A stretch of 64,000 nucleotides of DNA from Blautia sp. (GCA_022769545.1 JALEJS010000014.1:62001-126000); one strand, 5' to 3'; positions 41,915 through 49,672 are shown, counted from the stretch's first letter. Numbers and translations are program-made. The notes: generated by a model from the letters alone, not told the origin.

Positions 41915-42382
41915 TTATTGTGATTCCGTGGTTTTCTCCCAGGGCATCACATCTCCTTCTTCCCGGAGATGCTCCAGAATATCCGGAACCCCTTCGTATG
42001 TCTTGGAATCCACATAAAAAATCGTTTTACAGCCCGCAAGGCGCAGCCAGGAGGCCGCCCGCTCACGGTTGGCATCGGGATGATTGATTTTCGTCACAAT
42101 CCCGATCACCTCTCTGTTTGCCATGCAGGTAATACAGGGCGGAAACAGACAGTACGGTTCTATGGCAGAGACAAGAAGTCCCACCACATCCGATTCATAT
42201 GTATACAATGCCAGAGCACTGCCAAGACCTTTTGTCTGTGCATATTCCCCCGGCGTATCCACGATCACATCAAAATGATTCACATACTGGGTTTTGTGAT
42301 AGTGGATTTTCTCTCCCTTCAGGGCCTGTGTGAGGGTGGTCTTTCCGGCCTCACTGCGCCCGATCAGACATATCTTCTTCAT
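41915..42382 (-). CDS. pduV: PduV/EutP-family GTPase
   Basis: About 155 residues from the ATG at 42382 (MKKICLIGRSEAGKTTL), the usual start of the family; the track adds 24 residues. The P-loop is GRSEAGKT, a G3-like DTPGEYAQ follows, and TKINHPDAN resembles the NKxD base-recognition motif. PduV is a Ras-like protein reported to associate with the outside of Pdu shells. The ribosome site is weak and the gene is close to the pduU stop, so coupling is likely. It is the last gene of the glycyl radical operon. Confidence 0.88.
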   Translation of the reverse strand: MKKICLIGRSEAGKTTLTQALKGEKIHYHKTQYVNHFDVIVDTPGEYAQTKGLGSALALYTYESDVVGLLVSAIEPYCLFPPCITCMANREVIGIVTKINHPDANRERAASWLRLAGCKTIFYVDSKTYEGVPDILEHLREEGDVMPWEKTTESQ

Positions 42383-42434
42383 AACAGCCCCGGCAATCCC
42401 CCGACCGGCTTTCTGCACATAGCAGCACGCCGCA

Positions 42435-42812
42435 TCAGGTACGCGTGATTTCACATGTGACGAACCCCAGCTTTTCGCTCACATAATCCAGAATTGCACG
42501 CACTGAAGCCTCCACCTCCGACACGGTTCCGGTGATGATCAGGCTGCCGGAAAAGCGATCCACAAATCCAAGATCAACCCCCGCAGACTTAATGGCAATA
42601 TCTGCCATGATAATTGCCGTCTCCGCAGGACTGATCGTCAGAATCCCAATTGCAGACCTGGAATAATCCAACGCAGGATCCAGACCCAGCTTCGTATAAA
42701 GGATTTTATCCGGATTTGCAATGATATGTGCCAGAGAAATCTGTTTGCCAGGAACCAGTTCCTGTATGATCCTCTGCTTTATCTCCGGATCCATCCCGTC
42801 TGTATATCCCAT
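42435..42812 (-). CDS. pduU: PduU/EutS-type circularly permuted BMC shell protein
   Basis: A 125-residue BMC-S protein. The first 45 residues (KQRIIQELVPGKQISLAHIIANP) form the extra N-terminal segment typical of PduU and EutS, which builds a small beta-barrel plug over the pore. The permuted BMC fold follows, with AIGILTISPAETAIIMADIAIK and VSEVEASVRAILDY. A GGAGG site precedes the ATG. It lies between the activase and PduV genes. Confidence 0.92.
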   Translation of the reverse strand: MGYTDGMDPEIKQRIIQELVPGKQISLAHIIANPDKILYTKLGLDPALDYSRSAIGILTISPAETAIIMADIAIKSAGVDLGFVDRFSGSLIITGTVSEVEASVRAILDYVSEKLGFVTCEITRT

Positions 42813-42815
42813 CTC

Positions 42816-43613
42816 TCAGCCTCCTATCTGACAATCCAACGCGCACACAGCGTGTACTGCCTTTTTTAAGGTATTCATGTGCTCCAGGTTCGGCGGTTCC
42901 ACATCTCCCATCAGATACTTCCGCCCAAGGCCTTCATATTTATCCTGTCCCAACCGATGATAGGGAAGCAAGTGAATTTTTTCCACGCCCGGAAGGGTGG
43001 AGGCAAAGGCCGCAATCCCCTGTATTTCCTCAATGGTATCATTAAAGGTGGGAATCACGGGAACGCGGATCACCAGCCTGGTCTGCCCGGACAGGGCAAC
43101 CCTTCTGGCATTCTCAAGCATCAGCTCATTGGATTTTCCCGTAAATTCTTTATGTTTGACCGGATTGGTATGCTTGATGTCCATCAGGTAGGTGTCCAGA
43201 TAAGGCAGAAGCATTTCAATTTTTTCGTAAGGCGCACAAGCCATACTCTCCAGTGCCGTATTGATCCCCCGTTCTTTTGCCGCTCGCAGAAGGTCTCTGG
43301 CAAATTCCGGCTGGCACAGGCTTTCCCCGCCGGACAGTGTCATACCGCCTCCGGATCGATAATAATATGGCCTGTCCTTTTCCACTTCACAGATTATTTC
43401 TTCCACAATAACGTCCTGTCCAATGGTTTTTTCTTCACCCCGGACGATCATTCTCTGGATGGCAAACTCCTGTGATTCCGGATTGCAGCACCAACGGCAC
43501 CTCAGCACGCACCCTTTCAGAAACACAATGGTGCGAATCCCCGGGCCGTCATGGATGGAATATCTCTGAATGTCAAAAATCCTTCCTTTTGTCTGCAAAT
43601 AATCCATAGTCAT
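42816..43613 (-). CDS. Glycyl radical enzyme activating enzyme (radical SAM)
   Basis: A 265-residue radical SAM activase. The cluster motif is CVLRCRWCC in the family-typical context FLKGCVLRCRWC-NPESQ; later motifs are SGGGMTLSGGESLCQPEF and YLMDIKHTNPVKH. It generates the glycyl radical on the dehydratase encoded immediately upstream (4-base gap). Unlike many diol-dehydratase and choline-lyase activases, it has no ferredoxin-like cysteine insert after the SAM motif, so it resembles short pyruvate formate-lyase activases. Specificity for the adjacent enzyme is inferred from position. Confidence 0.93.
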   Translation of the reverse strand: MTMDYLQTKGRIFDIQRYSIHDGPGIRTIVFLKGCVLRCRWCCNPESQEFAIQRMIVRGEEKTIGQDVIVEEIICEVEKDRPYYYRSGGGMTLSGGESLCQPEFARDLLRAAKERGINTALESMACAPYEKIEMLLPYLDTYLMDIKHTNPVKHKEFTGKSNELMLENARRVALSGQTRLVIRVPVIPTFNDTIEEIQGIAAFASTLPGVEKIHLLPYHRLGQDKYEGLGRKYLMGDVEPPNLEHMNTLKKAVHAVCALDCQIGG

Positions 43614-43616
43614 CTC

Positions 43617-46142
43617 CTAGAAACCCTGCTCCGTACGACGGATGATATCATCCTGCAAGGAACGGGACAATGTCGTAAACAATGCGCTGTAACCAGCCAC
43701 ACGAACAACCAGATGTTTGTATTTTTCCGGATGCTCCTGTGCGTCCAGAAGGGTCTGCCGGTCAACCACATTAAACTGCATATGCATTCCCTTCTGATCA
43801 AAGTAGGAACGAATCAGAGCAACAAACTTCTCCAGCCCTTCCCTTCCTGCCAGTGCAGAAGGATGGAATTTCTGATTAAACAGCGTACCGTTGGATACGA
43901 TAAAATGATCCAGCCGGGAAACGGAGGTTGCTGCAGCTGTGGGGCCTTTCACATCCTTGCCGGCGGAAGGGGATACCCCATCTGCCACCGGTGTATGTGC
44001 ATAACGGCCATCCGGCGTGGCTCCGGTCTGTCCTCCCAGGGGAACATTTGCAGACACCGGATACATCCCCGCCTGGAACTGTCCGCCTCTGGGATTCCTG
44101 TAGTTCTGCATCGGTCTGGAATACGTATAAGCCACATCTCTGGCAAAATAATCAATCTCCGGAATATCATTTCCAAACTTGGGAATTTCCTCGATCATAT
44201 CGTGAATTTCCTTATATCTGGCCTGTTTCTGTTCCGTAGGCTTCAGATTCATAACCACCTTCAGAACAGCTTCTGCCGTCTTGGCATCCACCTTCTGTCC
44301 GGCACTTTCCAAACCCTTCAGAACAGCCGAAGTGATTTCGGAAACAGAAATTTCATCCAGACCTTTATCAAAATTCCATGCCAAAGCTTCTTTATACTCC
44401 TGCATGGTAACCGATTTATCCTCATAAACCAGCTTACGAATTGCAAAAAGAGAATCTGCCATATTGGCAATACCAAATCCCTGAGGACCGGTAAAGTTAT
44501 AAACGGCGCCTCCCTCCTGAACGGTCTTTCCCGCCTTCAGGCAGTCATCCACCATGCAGGACAAAAACGGCAGCGGACACCTCTGTGCGTGCGCCACATC
44601 AATGGCATTGTCCGCATTGACCAGAAGGGAAATACAATATTCCGTCTGTTTTTTATATGCATCATAAAATTCATCAAAGGTGGACATCTGCATCACATCT
44701 CCAGTGGGAATTCCTACCATTTCCCCTTTGTCCATACCGTTGGAGAATACCAGCTCCAGCGGACGGCACATATTATAAAATGCCGCATCATGCCAACCTT
44801 CTGTTTTACCCGGCACCTGAGGCTCCACACAACCGATGATGTTGTATTCTCTGGCTTCTGCAAGAGGGATTCCCCTGTTCTGCAGTGCCGGGATGATTAC
44901 TTCATCATTATAATAAGCCGGAAGACCGATTCCCGTCCTGGTAAGATCTGCCGCCTTGATCAAAAGCTCATGGGGTGATCCGTTCCACACGCGAATGGAA
45001 AGAGAGGGCATCGGAAGGAACACATGCTTGGATGCCTGTATACACATAAAGGAAAGATCATTTGTCACATCCTCTCCCTCTGCATTCTGTCCTCCCACAA
45101 TCAGATTCTGGAACAGGCTGTAGCCTGCAAAGCCCTCTGCGGAAGCCGCATCCCGGCATTTATTCAGATCATTTAATTTTACCCAGATGCAGTCAATCAG
45201 CTCCTGGGCAAATTCCCTGGTGATTTTTCCCGCATCCAGATCCTTTTGATAATAAGGATACATGTACTGGTCAAAGCGTCCCGGGGAAATGGAATGTCCG
45301 CTGGATTCCAGCTGAAGCAGCTGCTGCACGAACCAGAAGGACTGACACGCCTCCCAGAAATTGGAAGCCCCCTTTGCCGGAACACGGCAGCAATTCTGTG
45401 CAATCATCGCCAGTTCCCGCTTTCTCGCCGGATCCGAACACTGATCTGCCATCTGCGCTGCCAGCAGTGCATACCGGTTCGCATAACCGATCACCGCCTC
45501 ACAGCTGGTGATCACAGCATTCAGGAAATGAGATTTGGTCGCATAATCTTCATCTCCCACTTTGCAGGTTTCAAGCTCAGCCTTCGCCTTTGCAATAATC
45601 CCCTCAAAACCGATATCCAGCACTTCCCAGTATTTTACCGTCACATGTCCCACACCATTATAGAAATAATTTCCCGGTGTGAATATGTTATGTTCAATGG
45701 CACGAATAGCCTCCGGGGCCATATAAGCCGTGGCAAGTTCACTGGTGGTTTTCCCTTTCCAGTATTTGTGAACCTCCCGTAATTCTACCTTTGTCTCCTC
45801 CGAAATATAAAACGGATCCGCGCTTCGTGTTTCTACCGTGTCAAACTCTGCCTCCAGCCACTCATAAGAAAACTCCGGATATGTCTGACATCCTCTGGGA
45901 GCAATGGTGCTGCTTCCCACAACCAATTCTTCCTCACGAATAATAATCGGAATGTTTTCCAGAATATGCTGAAACGCTTTCGCACGACGGGTAACAACAG
46001 GTTCTCCCTCTGTCTGTTGATACGATTCTGTGAGGAGCTTTGCTCTTGCAGATTCGATCACCGGCATCTTTGCATACAGATGCTCAACCAGCCGGGGAAT
46101 CCTTTCTGATTTTGGAATATCTGCTGTATTATATCTTCCCAT
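43617..46142 (-). CDS. Glycyl radical 1,2-propanediol (diol) dehydratase, B12-independent
   Basis: 841 residues from the ATG at 46142 (MGRYNTADIPKSERIP), with AAAGGAG 4 bases upstream; the track's 46217 start lacks a site. The catalytic Cys and Glu are in NIIGCVEPQVPGKTEGWHD, and the glycyl radical loop near the C-terminus is VVRVAGYSALFTTL. The CVEPQ plus EGWHD combination marks the glycerol/propanediol dehydratase branch rather than choline lyase or formate lyase. It dehydrates 1,2-propanediol without cobalamin but is destroyed by oxygen. No clear encapsulation helix is seen at either end. It heads its own operon, with a perfect promoter and repeated upstream elements. Confidence 0.93.
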   Translation of the reverse strand: MGRYNTADIPKSERIPRLVEHLYAKMPVIESARAKLLTESYQQTEGEPVVTRRAKAFQHILENIPIIIREEELVVGSSTIAPRGCQTYPEFSYEWLEAEFDTVETRSADPFYISEETKVELREVHKYWKGKTTSELATAYMAPEAIRAIEHNIFTPGNYFYNGVGHVTVKYWEVLDIGFEGIIAKAKAELETCKVGDEDYATKSHFLNAVITSCEAVIGYANRYALLAAQMADQCSDPARKRELAMIAQNCCRVPAKGASNFWEACQSFWFVQQLLQLESSGHSISPGRFDQYMYPYYQKDLDAGKITREFAQELIDCIWVKLNDLNKCRDAASAEGFAGYSLFQNLIVGGQNAEGEDVTNDLSFMCIQASKHVFLPMPSLSIRVWNGSPHELLIKAADLTRTGIGLPAYYNDEVIIPALQNRGIPLAEAREYNIIGCVEPQVPGKTEGWHDAAFYNMCRPLELVFSNGMDKGEMVGIPTGDVMQMSTFDEFYDAYKKQTEYCISLLVNADNAIDVAHAQRCPLPFLSCMVDDCLKAGKTVQEGGAVYNFTGPQGFGIANMADSLFAIRKLVYEDKSVTMQEYKEALAWNFDKGLDEISVSEITSAVLKGLESAGQKVDAKTAEAVLKVVMNLKPTEQKQARYKEIHDMIEEIPKFGNDIPEIDYFARDVAYTYSRPMQNYRNPRGGQFQAGMYPVSANVPLGGQTGATPDGRYAHTPVADGVSPSAGKDVKGPTAAATSVSRLDHFIVSNGTLFNQKFHPSALAGREGLEKFVALIRSYFDQKGMHMQFNVVDRQTLLDAQEHPEKYKHLVVRVAGYSALFTTLSRSLQDDIIRRTEQGF

Positions 46143-46244
46143 TTTACTCCTTTCCAACAGGCCGTCTATGAACAGGACCTTCCTGCTCCGCATACAATCC
46201 GGTTTATAACTATCCATTTCGTCCCATGTTATTCATACGAAATA

Positions 46245-46273
46245 ATTATATCTCATTGCCCTCCAAATGTCAA
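46245..46273 (-). promoter_or_regulatory. Promoter of the glycyl radical dehydratase operon
   Basis: TTGACA, a 17-base spacer and TATAAT on the minus strand, a perfect consensus. The leader to the ATG is about 95 bases. Confidence 0.88.
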
Positions 46274-46310
46274 CACAATCAACATTAAATTCCCCTGTTT
46301 TTCCTTGTTT

Positions 46311-46345
46311 TTGTGTGGTTTTATGCGATTTTTTTGTGTGGTTTT
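46311..46345. promoter_or_regulatory. Direct repeats upstream of the glycyl radical operon (putative DeoR operator)
   Basis: TTGTGTGGTTTT occurs twice with a 23-base period, starting 38 bases upstream of the -35 box. The element is related to the TGTTGGTTTT pair upstream of fucA. Such A/T-rich direct repeats are common operators for DeoR proteins. Confidence 0.55.
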
Positions 46346-46484
46346 TGTTTTGTTTTTCGTCATCCTATCTTTTTTAGATAATATGAAGTGACCCCACATT
46401 TGTAACAACGAGGATTTACCTGTATACTGATGATTGTCGAAATCAATGGTAACAGGGATTACCGCATACAAAAGGAGGTCACCT

Positions 46485-47651
46485 ATGTATAGAATAATCA
46501 AAATCGGAATGGATGTCCATAGCACAAACTACACTTTATGTGCGATGGAACCTACAATCGAATCAGAAGACCGTATATTCGGAGAAGTGCAGGTTGCCCC
46601 GGACTATAAAGAGGTCATTTGCTTTATTGAGTCTCTGAAAATGAAACTTGGGCTCAACAATGATTATTCTATTGAATGCGGTTACGAGGCGGGTTGCCTT
46701 GGTTATACTCTTTATCACCAACTTGCAGGAGCCGGGATCAAATGTGTCATACTTGCACCGACAACTATGCTTACCCAGCAGGGTCAGCGAATCAAAACAG
46801 ATAAACGTGATGCACATCTGATCGCGCAGTGCCTGTGTTACGGCGGATATCATTCGGTATATATTCCTACTGGCGAGGATGATGCCGTCAAAGAGTATCT
46901 CCGGATGAGGGACGACCATAAGCTCGCTTTGAAGAAGCTGAAGCAGCAGATCAATGCGTTTGTTCTTAGGCACGGGTACCAGTATGCCGGGACAAAATGG
47001 ACCATAAAACATGTCTCCTGGCTGAAGAAAGTGGAACTTGATCCGATGTATCGGGAAACGCCGGACGAATACATAGCTTCCTACGAAGAACAGGAAACAA
47101 AGATCGAACGTTACGATAAGCGGATCGAAGAGATCGCTGCTGAGGCACGCTACCACGAAAACGCCAAAAAGATTGGTTGCTTTCTGGGAATCCGCACACA
47201 TACGGCCTTGTCTCTGATCGTGGAAACCGGTGACTTTAAGCGCTTCGCTAAAGGGAACACCTATACGGCATTCCTGGGGCTTGCGCCGGGAGAACATTCC
47301 AGTTCAACGAAAGTGAACCGGCTCGGCATTTCTAAAGCCGGGAATACGCATCTGCGATGTCTGTTGATAGAAGCCGCAAAAGGTATTTGCAAAGGAGCCA
47401 TCGGACATAAATCCAAAGAACTGCGCTCCAGGCAAAACGGTCAGTCTGCCGAGGTTATTGCCTATGCTGACAAAGCGAACACACGGCTGCGGAGCAGGTA
47501 TTACAAGATGATCCGTCATGGAAAGAAGAAAAATGTGGCGGTTGCTGCTGTGGCTCGTGAGCTCGCATGCTTTATTTGGGGCATGATGACTGGTAATATC
47601 AGTATCACCTCTGGAAGCGGTACATCAGTTCCGGTTGTCAGTCAAGGGTAA
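46485..47651 (+). CDS. IS110-family DEDD transposase
   Basis: 388 residues from the ATG at 46485, after AAAGGAGG. The RuvC-like N-terminal domain shows the acidic residues in KIGMDVHSTNYTLC, an ECGYEAGCLG segment and the KTDKRDAHLIAQ motif. The C-terminal Transposase_20 domain has IGCFLGIRTHTALSLIVETGDF, FLGLAPGEHSSSTK and the serine motif in ISKAGNTHLRCLLIEAA. The gene appears intact and without frameshift, so the element may still be active. IS110 enzymes use a structured RNA from the noncoding end to pair donor and target. Confidence 0.93.
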   Translation: MYRIIKIGMDVHSTNYTLCAMEPTIESEDRIFGEVQVAPDYKEVICFIESLKMKLGLNNDYSIECGYEAGCLGYTLYHQLAGAGIKCVILAPTTMLTQQGQRIKTDKRDAHLIAQCLCYGGYHSVYIPTGEDDAVKEYLRMRDDHKLALKKLKQQINAFVLRHGYQYAGTKWTIKHVSWLKKVELDPMYRETPDEYIASYEEQETKIERYDKRIEEIAAEARYHENAKKIGCFLGIRTHTALSLIVETGDFKRFAKGNTYTAFLGLAPGEHSSSTKVNRLGISKAGNTHLRCLLIEAAKGICKGAIGHKSKELRSRQNGQSAEVIAYADKANTRLRSRYYKMIRHGKKKNVAVAAVARELACFIWGMMTGNISITSGSGTSVPVVSQG

Positions 47652-48020
47652 AATGTACCGCTACGCGGCCCTTGACATCCACCCGTCCCTGATGCAGATC
47701 GTAATCAAGCAGCAATCAGCAGTAAACTGCAGCTTGCTGCCGAAACAATAACAATTGAATATCTGTCAGTATCTGCAAGGAGTTGTGATCACTGTAAGGT
47801 TCGAGCTATCTGCGTCCTACCTATGTTGGCACTTCGGTGATCCACGCTTTTAGATCGCAGAGCTCACGGCGGAACCATTAGCCTGTCGGTAACCAATCCA
47901 CGAATAACAGAGTGGCCACATGCCGGGAACTGTTAAATCAGGGCTCCTTCCAGATGCTGACAGATCACACAAATGTGATCGTCAAGAAAAAGTTTGTCGG
48001 ATGCCAAATTTACCTCTTGA
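47652..48020 (+). ncRNA. Candidate IS1111-type bridge RNA region
   Basis: The 370 bases between the transposase stop and the right inverted repeat have no open frame but many short complementary segments, such as CAGCAATCAGCAG with CTGCAGCTTGCTGC. In IS1111 elements the bridge RNA comes from this side. The assignment is by position only; no loops were matched to the target sequence. Confidence 0.4.
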
Positions 48021-48043
48021 CAAAGGTCACTTCATAACAGGTA

Positions 48044-48072
48044 TTGACAACCATTTTTTCATCTGTCATACT
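48044..48072 (+). promoter_or_regulatory. Probable promoter of the PHP hydrolase gene
   Basis: TTGACA, a 17-base spacer and CATACT, placed just outside the right end of the insertion element and about 60 bases before the gene. Confidence 0.6.
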
Positions 48073-48134
48073 GAACATATCCATTAAAAAATCGATTCAC
48101 AGCTGTCAATACAGCGATAAAAGGAGTGCATTAT

Positions 48135-48848
48135 ATGTATCTTTCCGATATGCATACCCATTCCATTGCCAGCGGGCACGGAACCTCCTGTACCATCTCC
48201 GACATGGCAAAAAAGGCTTCCGCCATGGGCCTGAAGCTTCTTGGCATCACCGATCACGGCCCGGCCACACTGGCCGCCGGAACCCCCTCTTATTTCCGAA
48301 GCCTTGCCTTTTCACCAAAACACCGTTTCCAGGTGGATCTGCTATATGGCATTGAGCTGAATATTCTGGACACAGAAGGAACCATAGATCTTGAAGAAGA
48401 AATTTTACAGCATCTGGATTACGCCATTGTCAGTATGCACTGGCAGAATTTCCGCCCCCGCACAAAGTCTGAAAACACAAAAGCTTTCCTCAATGCCACG
48501 AAACATCCTGCAGTCAAAATCATCGGACATTGTGATAATCCGGAATATCCCGTGGATTATGAACAGCTTGTGCTGGGCGCCAGAGAAAACGATGTGATTC
48601 TGGAAATCAACGAGGCGTCTCTTGCCCCATATGGCTATCGGGGTGACACCCGGGCAAACAGCGCTCAGATTCTGCGTTACTGCCAAAAGTACAATGTTCC
48701 CATTTTGCTTTCCAGCGACAGTCATGGCACTACCCATATCGGTGACTTTACCTATGCCGCCGAATTTGTGCACAATGCTGCTTTTCCGGAATCTCTGATT
48801 CTCAACAACCAGCTTCCGCGTCTGAAAGTTTTTTTGATGAATCGCTGA
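48135..48848 (+). CDS. PHP-domain phosphatase/hydrolase (YcdX-like)
   Basis: About 237 residues from the ATG at 48135, 8 bases after AAAGGAG; the track begins 3 codons earlier at a GTG. The PHP metal-binding motifs appear in order: DMHTHSIASGHG, GITDHGPA, YGIELNIL, SMHWQNF, IIGHCDNPEYP, LEINEASL and SSDSHGTTHIG. The family includes trinuclear zinc phosphatases such as YcdX. The substrate is unknown. The gene has its own promoter and terminator. Confidence 0.88.
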   Translation: MYLSDMHTHSIASGHGTSCTISDMAKKASAMGLKLLGITDHGPATLAAGTPSYFRSLAFSPKHRFQVDLLYGIELNILDTEGTIDLEEEILQHLDYAIVSMHWQNFRPRTKSENTKAFLNATKHPAVKIIGHCDNPEYPVDYEQLVLGARENDVILEINEASLAPYGYRGDTRANSAQILRYCQKYNVPILLSSDSHGTTHIGDFTYAAEFVHNAAFPESLILNNQLPRLKVFLMNR

Positions 48849-48862
48849 TATCCGCACACAAC

Positions 48863-48904
48863 AAAAACCCCTGCCGGGCCAAAGTCCCGACAGGGGTTTT
48901 TCAT
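48863..48904 (+). terminator. Terminator of the PHP gene
   Basis: AAAAACCCCTG-CCGGG pairs with CCCGA-CAGGGGTTTTT. The stem is flanked by A and T tracts, so it can act in both directions. Confidence 0.88.
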
Positions 48905-48945
48905 TCACATCAAAAGGCATTTTCACGATTCTGCCTTATCATTTG

Positions 48946-49245
48946 TCATTTATTTTTCTCAAGGTCATCCATCATTTTCATCCGATCTGCCAGCTCCTGA
49001 TACTTTCCCGTCACATACCCATAATTCTGACGTTTATGGGGCAACTGGCACCTGGTACAGTCTTTGAATCCCTTTTCTGTAACCCGGAAATTTCCGCCGC
49101 AGTTTTCGCCCAGAGCGTACAGCGGGCAGTAGCAGAACAGGCAGTTGAAATTCTCCGGATCCGCTCCTTCATGGCACGGAAAATATTCACATTTCCTATG
49201 GCTGAAATAAGAATATTCCTTGTCTTCCCAGTAATTTTTCTCCAT
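48946..49245 (-). CDS. Cysteine-rich small domain protein (PF04071-like) under B12 riboswitch
   Basis: 99 residues from the ATG at 49245 after GGGAGGG; the 205-residue track ORF extends through the riboswitch and is not real. The protein has eight cysteines in KCEYFPCHEG, NCLFCYCPLY, ENCGG and KDCTRCQLPH, and no signal peptide. It matches my recollection of the cysteine-rich small domain, found alone or fused to cobalamin-related enzymes in clostridia. The riboswitch upstream directly ties it to B12 status. It may bind a metal or Fe-S cluster. Its biochemical role is unknown. Confidence 0.8.
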   Translation of the reverse strand: MEKNYWEDKEYSYFSHRKCEYFPCHEGADPENFNCLFCYCPLYALGENCGGNFRVTEKGFKDCTRCQLPHKRQNYGYVTGKYQELADRMKMMDDLEKNK

Positions 49246-49276
49246 ATCAATCCCTCCCATCCGCTTTGAAGAGGTA

Positions 49277-49353
49277 GCGATCCTACTTCGGGGTAGAATA
49301 TAGATTCGTCCATAAGTGCGCGGAGGGAACGAAAATATCCGAAGTAGTATCGC
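49277..49353 (-). other. Inverted repeat in the leader between riboswitch terminator and gene
   Basis: The 15-base arms GCGATCCTACTTCGG (49277-49291) and CCGAAGTAGTATCGC (49339-49353) pair with one mismatch around a 47-base loop. The loop itself carries CGAATC/GTTCGT-like pairing. It lies between the riboswitch terminator and the ribosome binding site, so it would form in the read-through mRNA. Confidence 0.5.
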
Positions 49354-49398
49354 CTGCCATTTAATCATGTATAATTCATAATGAACAGGCTTATTCCA

Positions 49399-49428
49399 TA
49401 AAAAATGCCTGCTTCCAAAAGCAGACAA
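49399..49428 (-). terminator. Expression-platform terminator of the cobalamin riboswitch
   Basis: On the minus strand TGTCTGCTT pairs with AAGCAGGCA around TTGG and TTTTTT follows. It lies about 65 bases after the aptamer and would stop transcription when B12 is bound. Confidence 0.8.
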
Positions 49429-49489
49429 CATCCTGGGGCTGCGGATTTCCCCAAAACTGGTGTTACACTTTACACGGAAGTTTAACCTC

Positions 49490-49672
49490 GCCATATCAAG
49501 CAGGTTTCCTGGCTCCAGAATCTTTGCTTCCTCTCTCCTTCTCATGCTGCTGCACAATGGCAATTGAGATTCGCTCCTCTGTTACAGTGACCGGATCGCT
49601 CAGGTTTCTCACCTGATTCCCTTTTCTGCCGCTCCCGAAGAACCGACAGCACTTCATATGTTCAATATGGAA
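49490..49672 (-). ncRNA. Cobalamin (B12) riboswitch
   Basis: The minus strand shows the aptamer in order: P1 strand CCATAT, GGGAATCAGGTGAGAAACCTG, GATCCGGTCACTGTAA, and the B12 box AGCCAGGAAACCTGCTT, then ATATGG closing P1. The ACTGT and B12-box elements are close to consensus. A terminator follows. By family knowledge adenosyl- or methylcobalamin binding represses the downstream gene, here the cysteine-rich small protein. Confidence 0.9.

Larger units (their letters stand above)
46380..48038 (+). mobile_element. IS110-family (IS1111-like) insertion sequence
   Basis: One element of about 1.65 kb. Subterminal inverted repeats ATGAAGTGACC (46383-46393) and GGTCACTTCAT (48025-48035) are exact complements. 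The transposase gene starts close to the left end and about 370 noncoding bases follow it on the right. This layout and the subterminal repeats fit the IS1111 subgroup. An outward-facing TTGACA at 48017-48022 could form a junction promoter in the circular form. The exact ends are uncertain by a few bases. It lies about 35 bases upstream of the operator repeats of the glycyl radical operon. Confidence 0.82.

Noticed and set aside
46434-46484. Upstream extension of the transposase to 46434
   Set aside because: AAAGGAGG directly precedes the ATG at 46485, and the family begins with the IGMDVH strand.
48946-49563. The 205-residue version of the cysteine-rich protein
   Set aside because: The N-terminal 106 residues translate the riboswitch and its terminator; the ATG at 49245 has the ribosome site.
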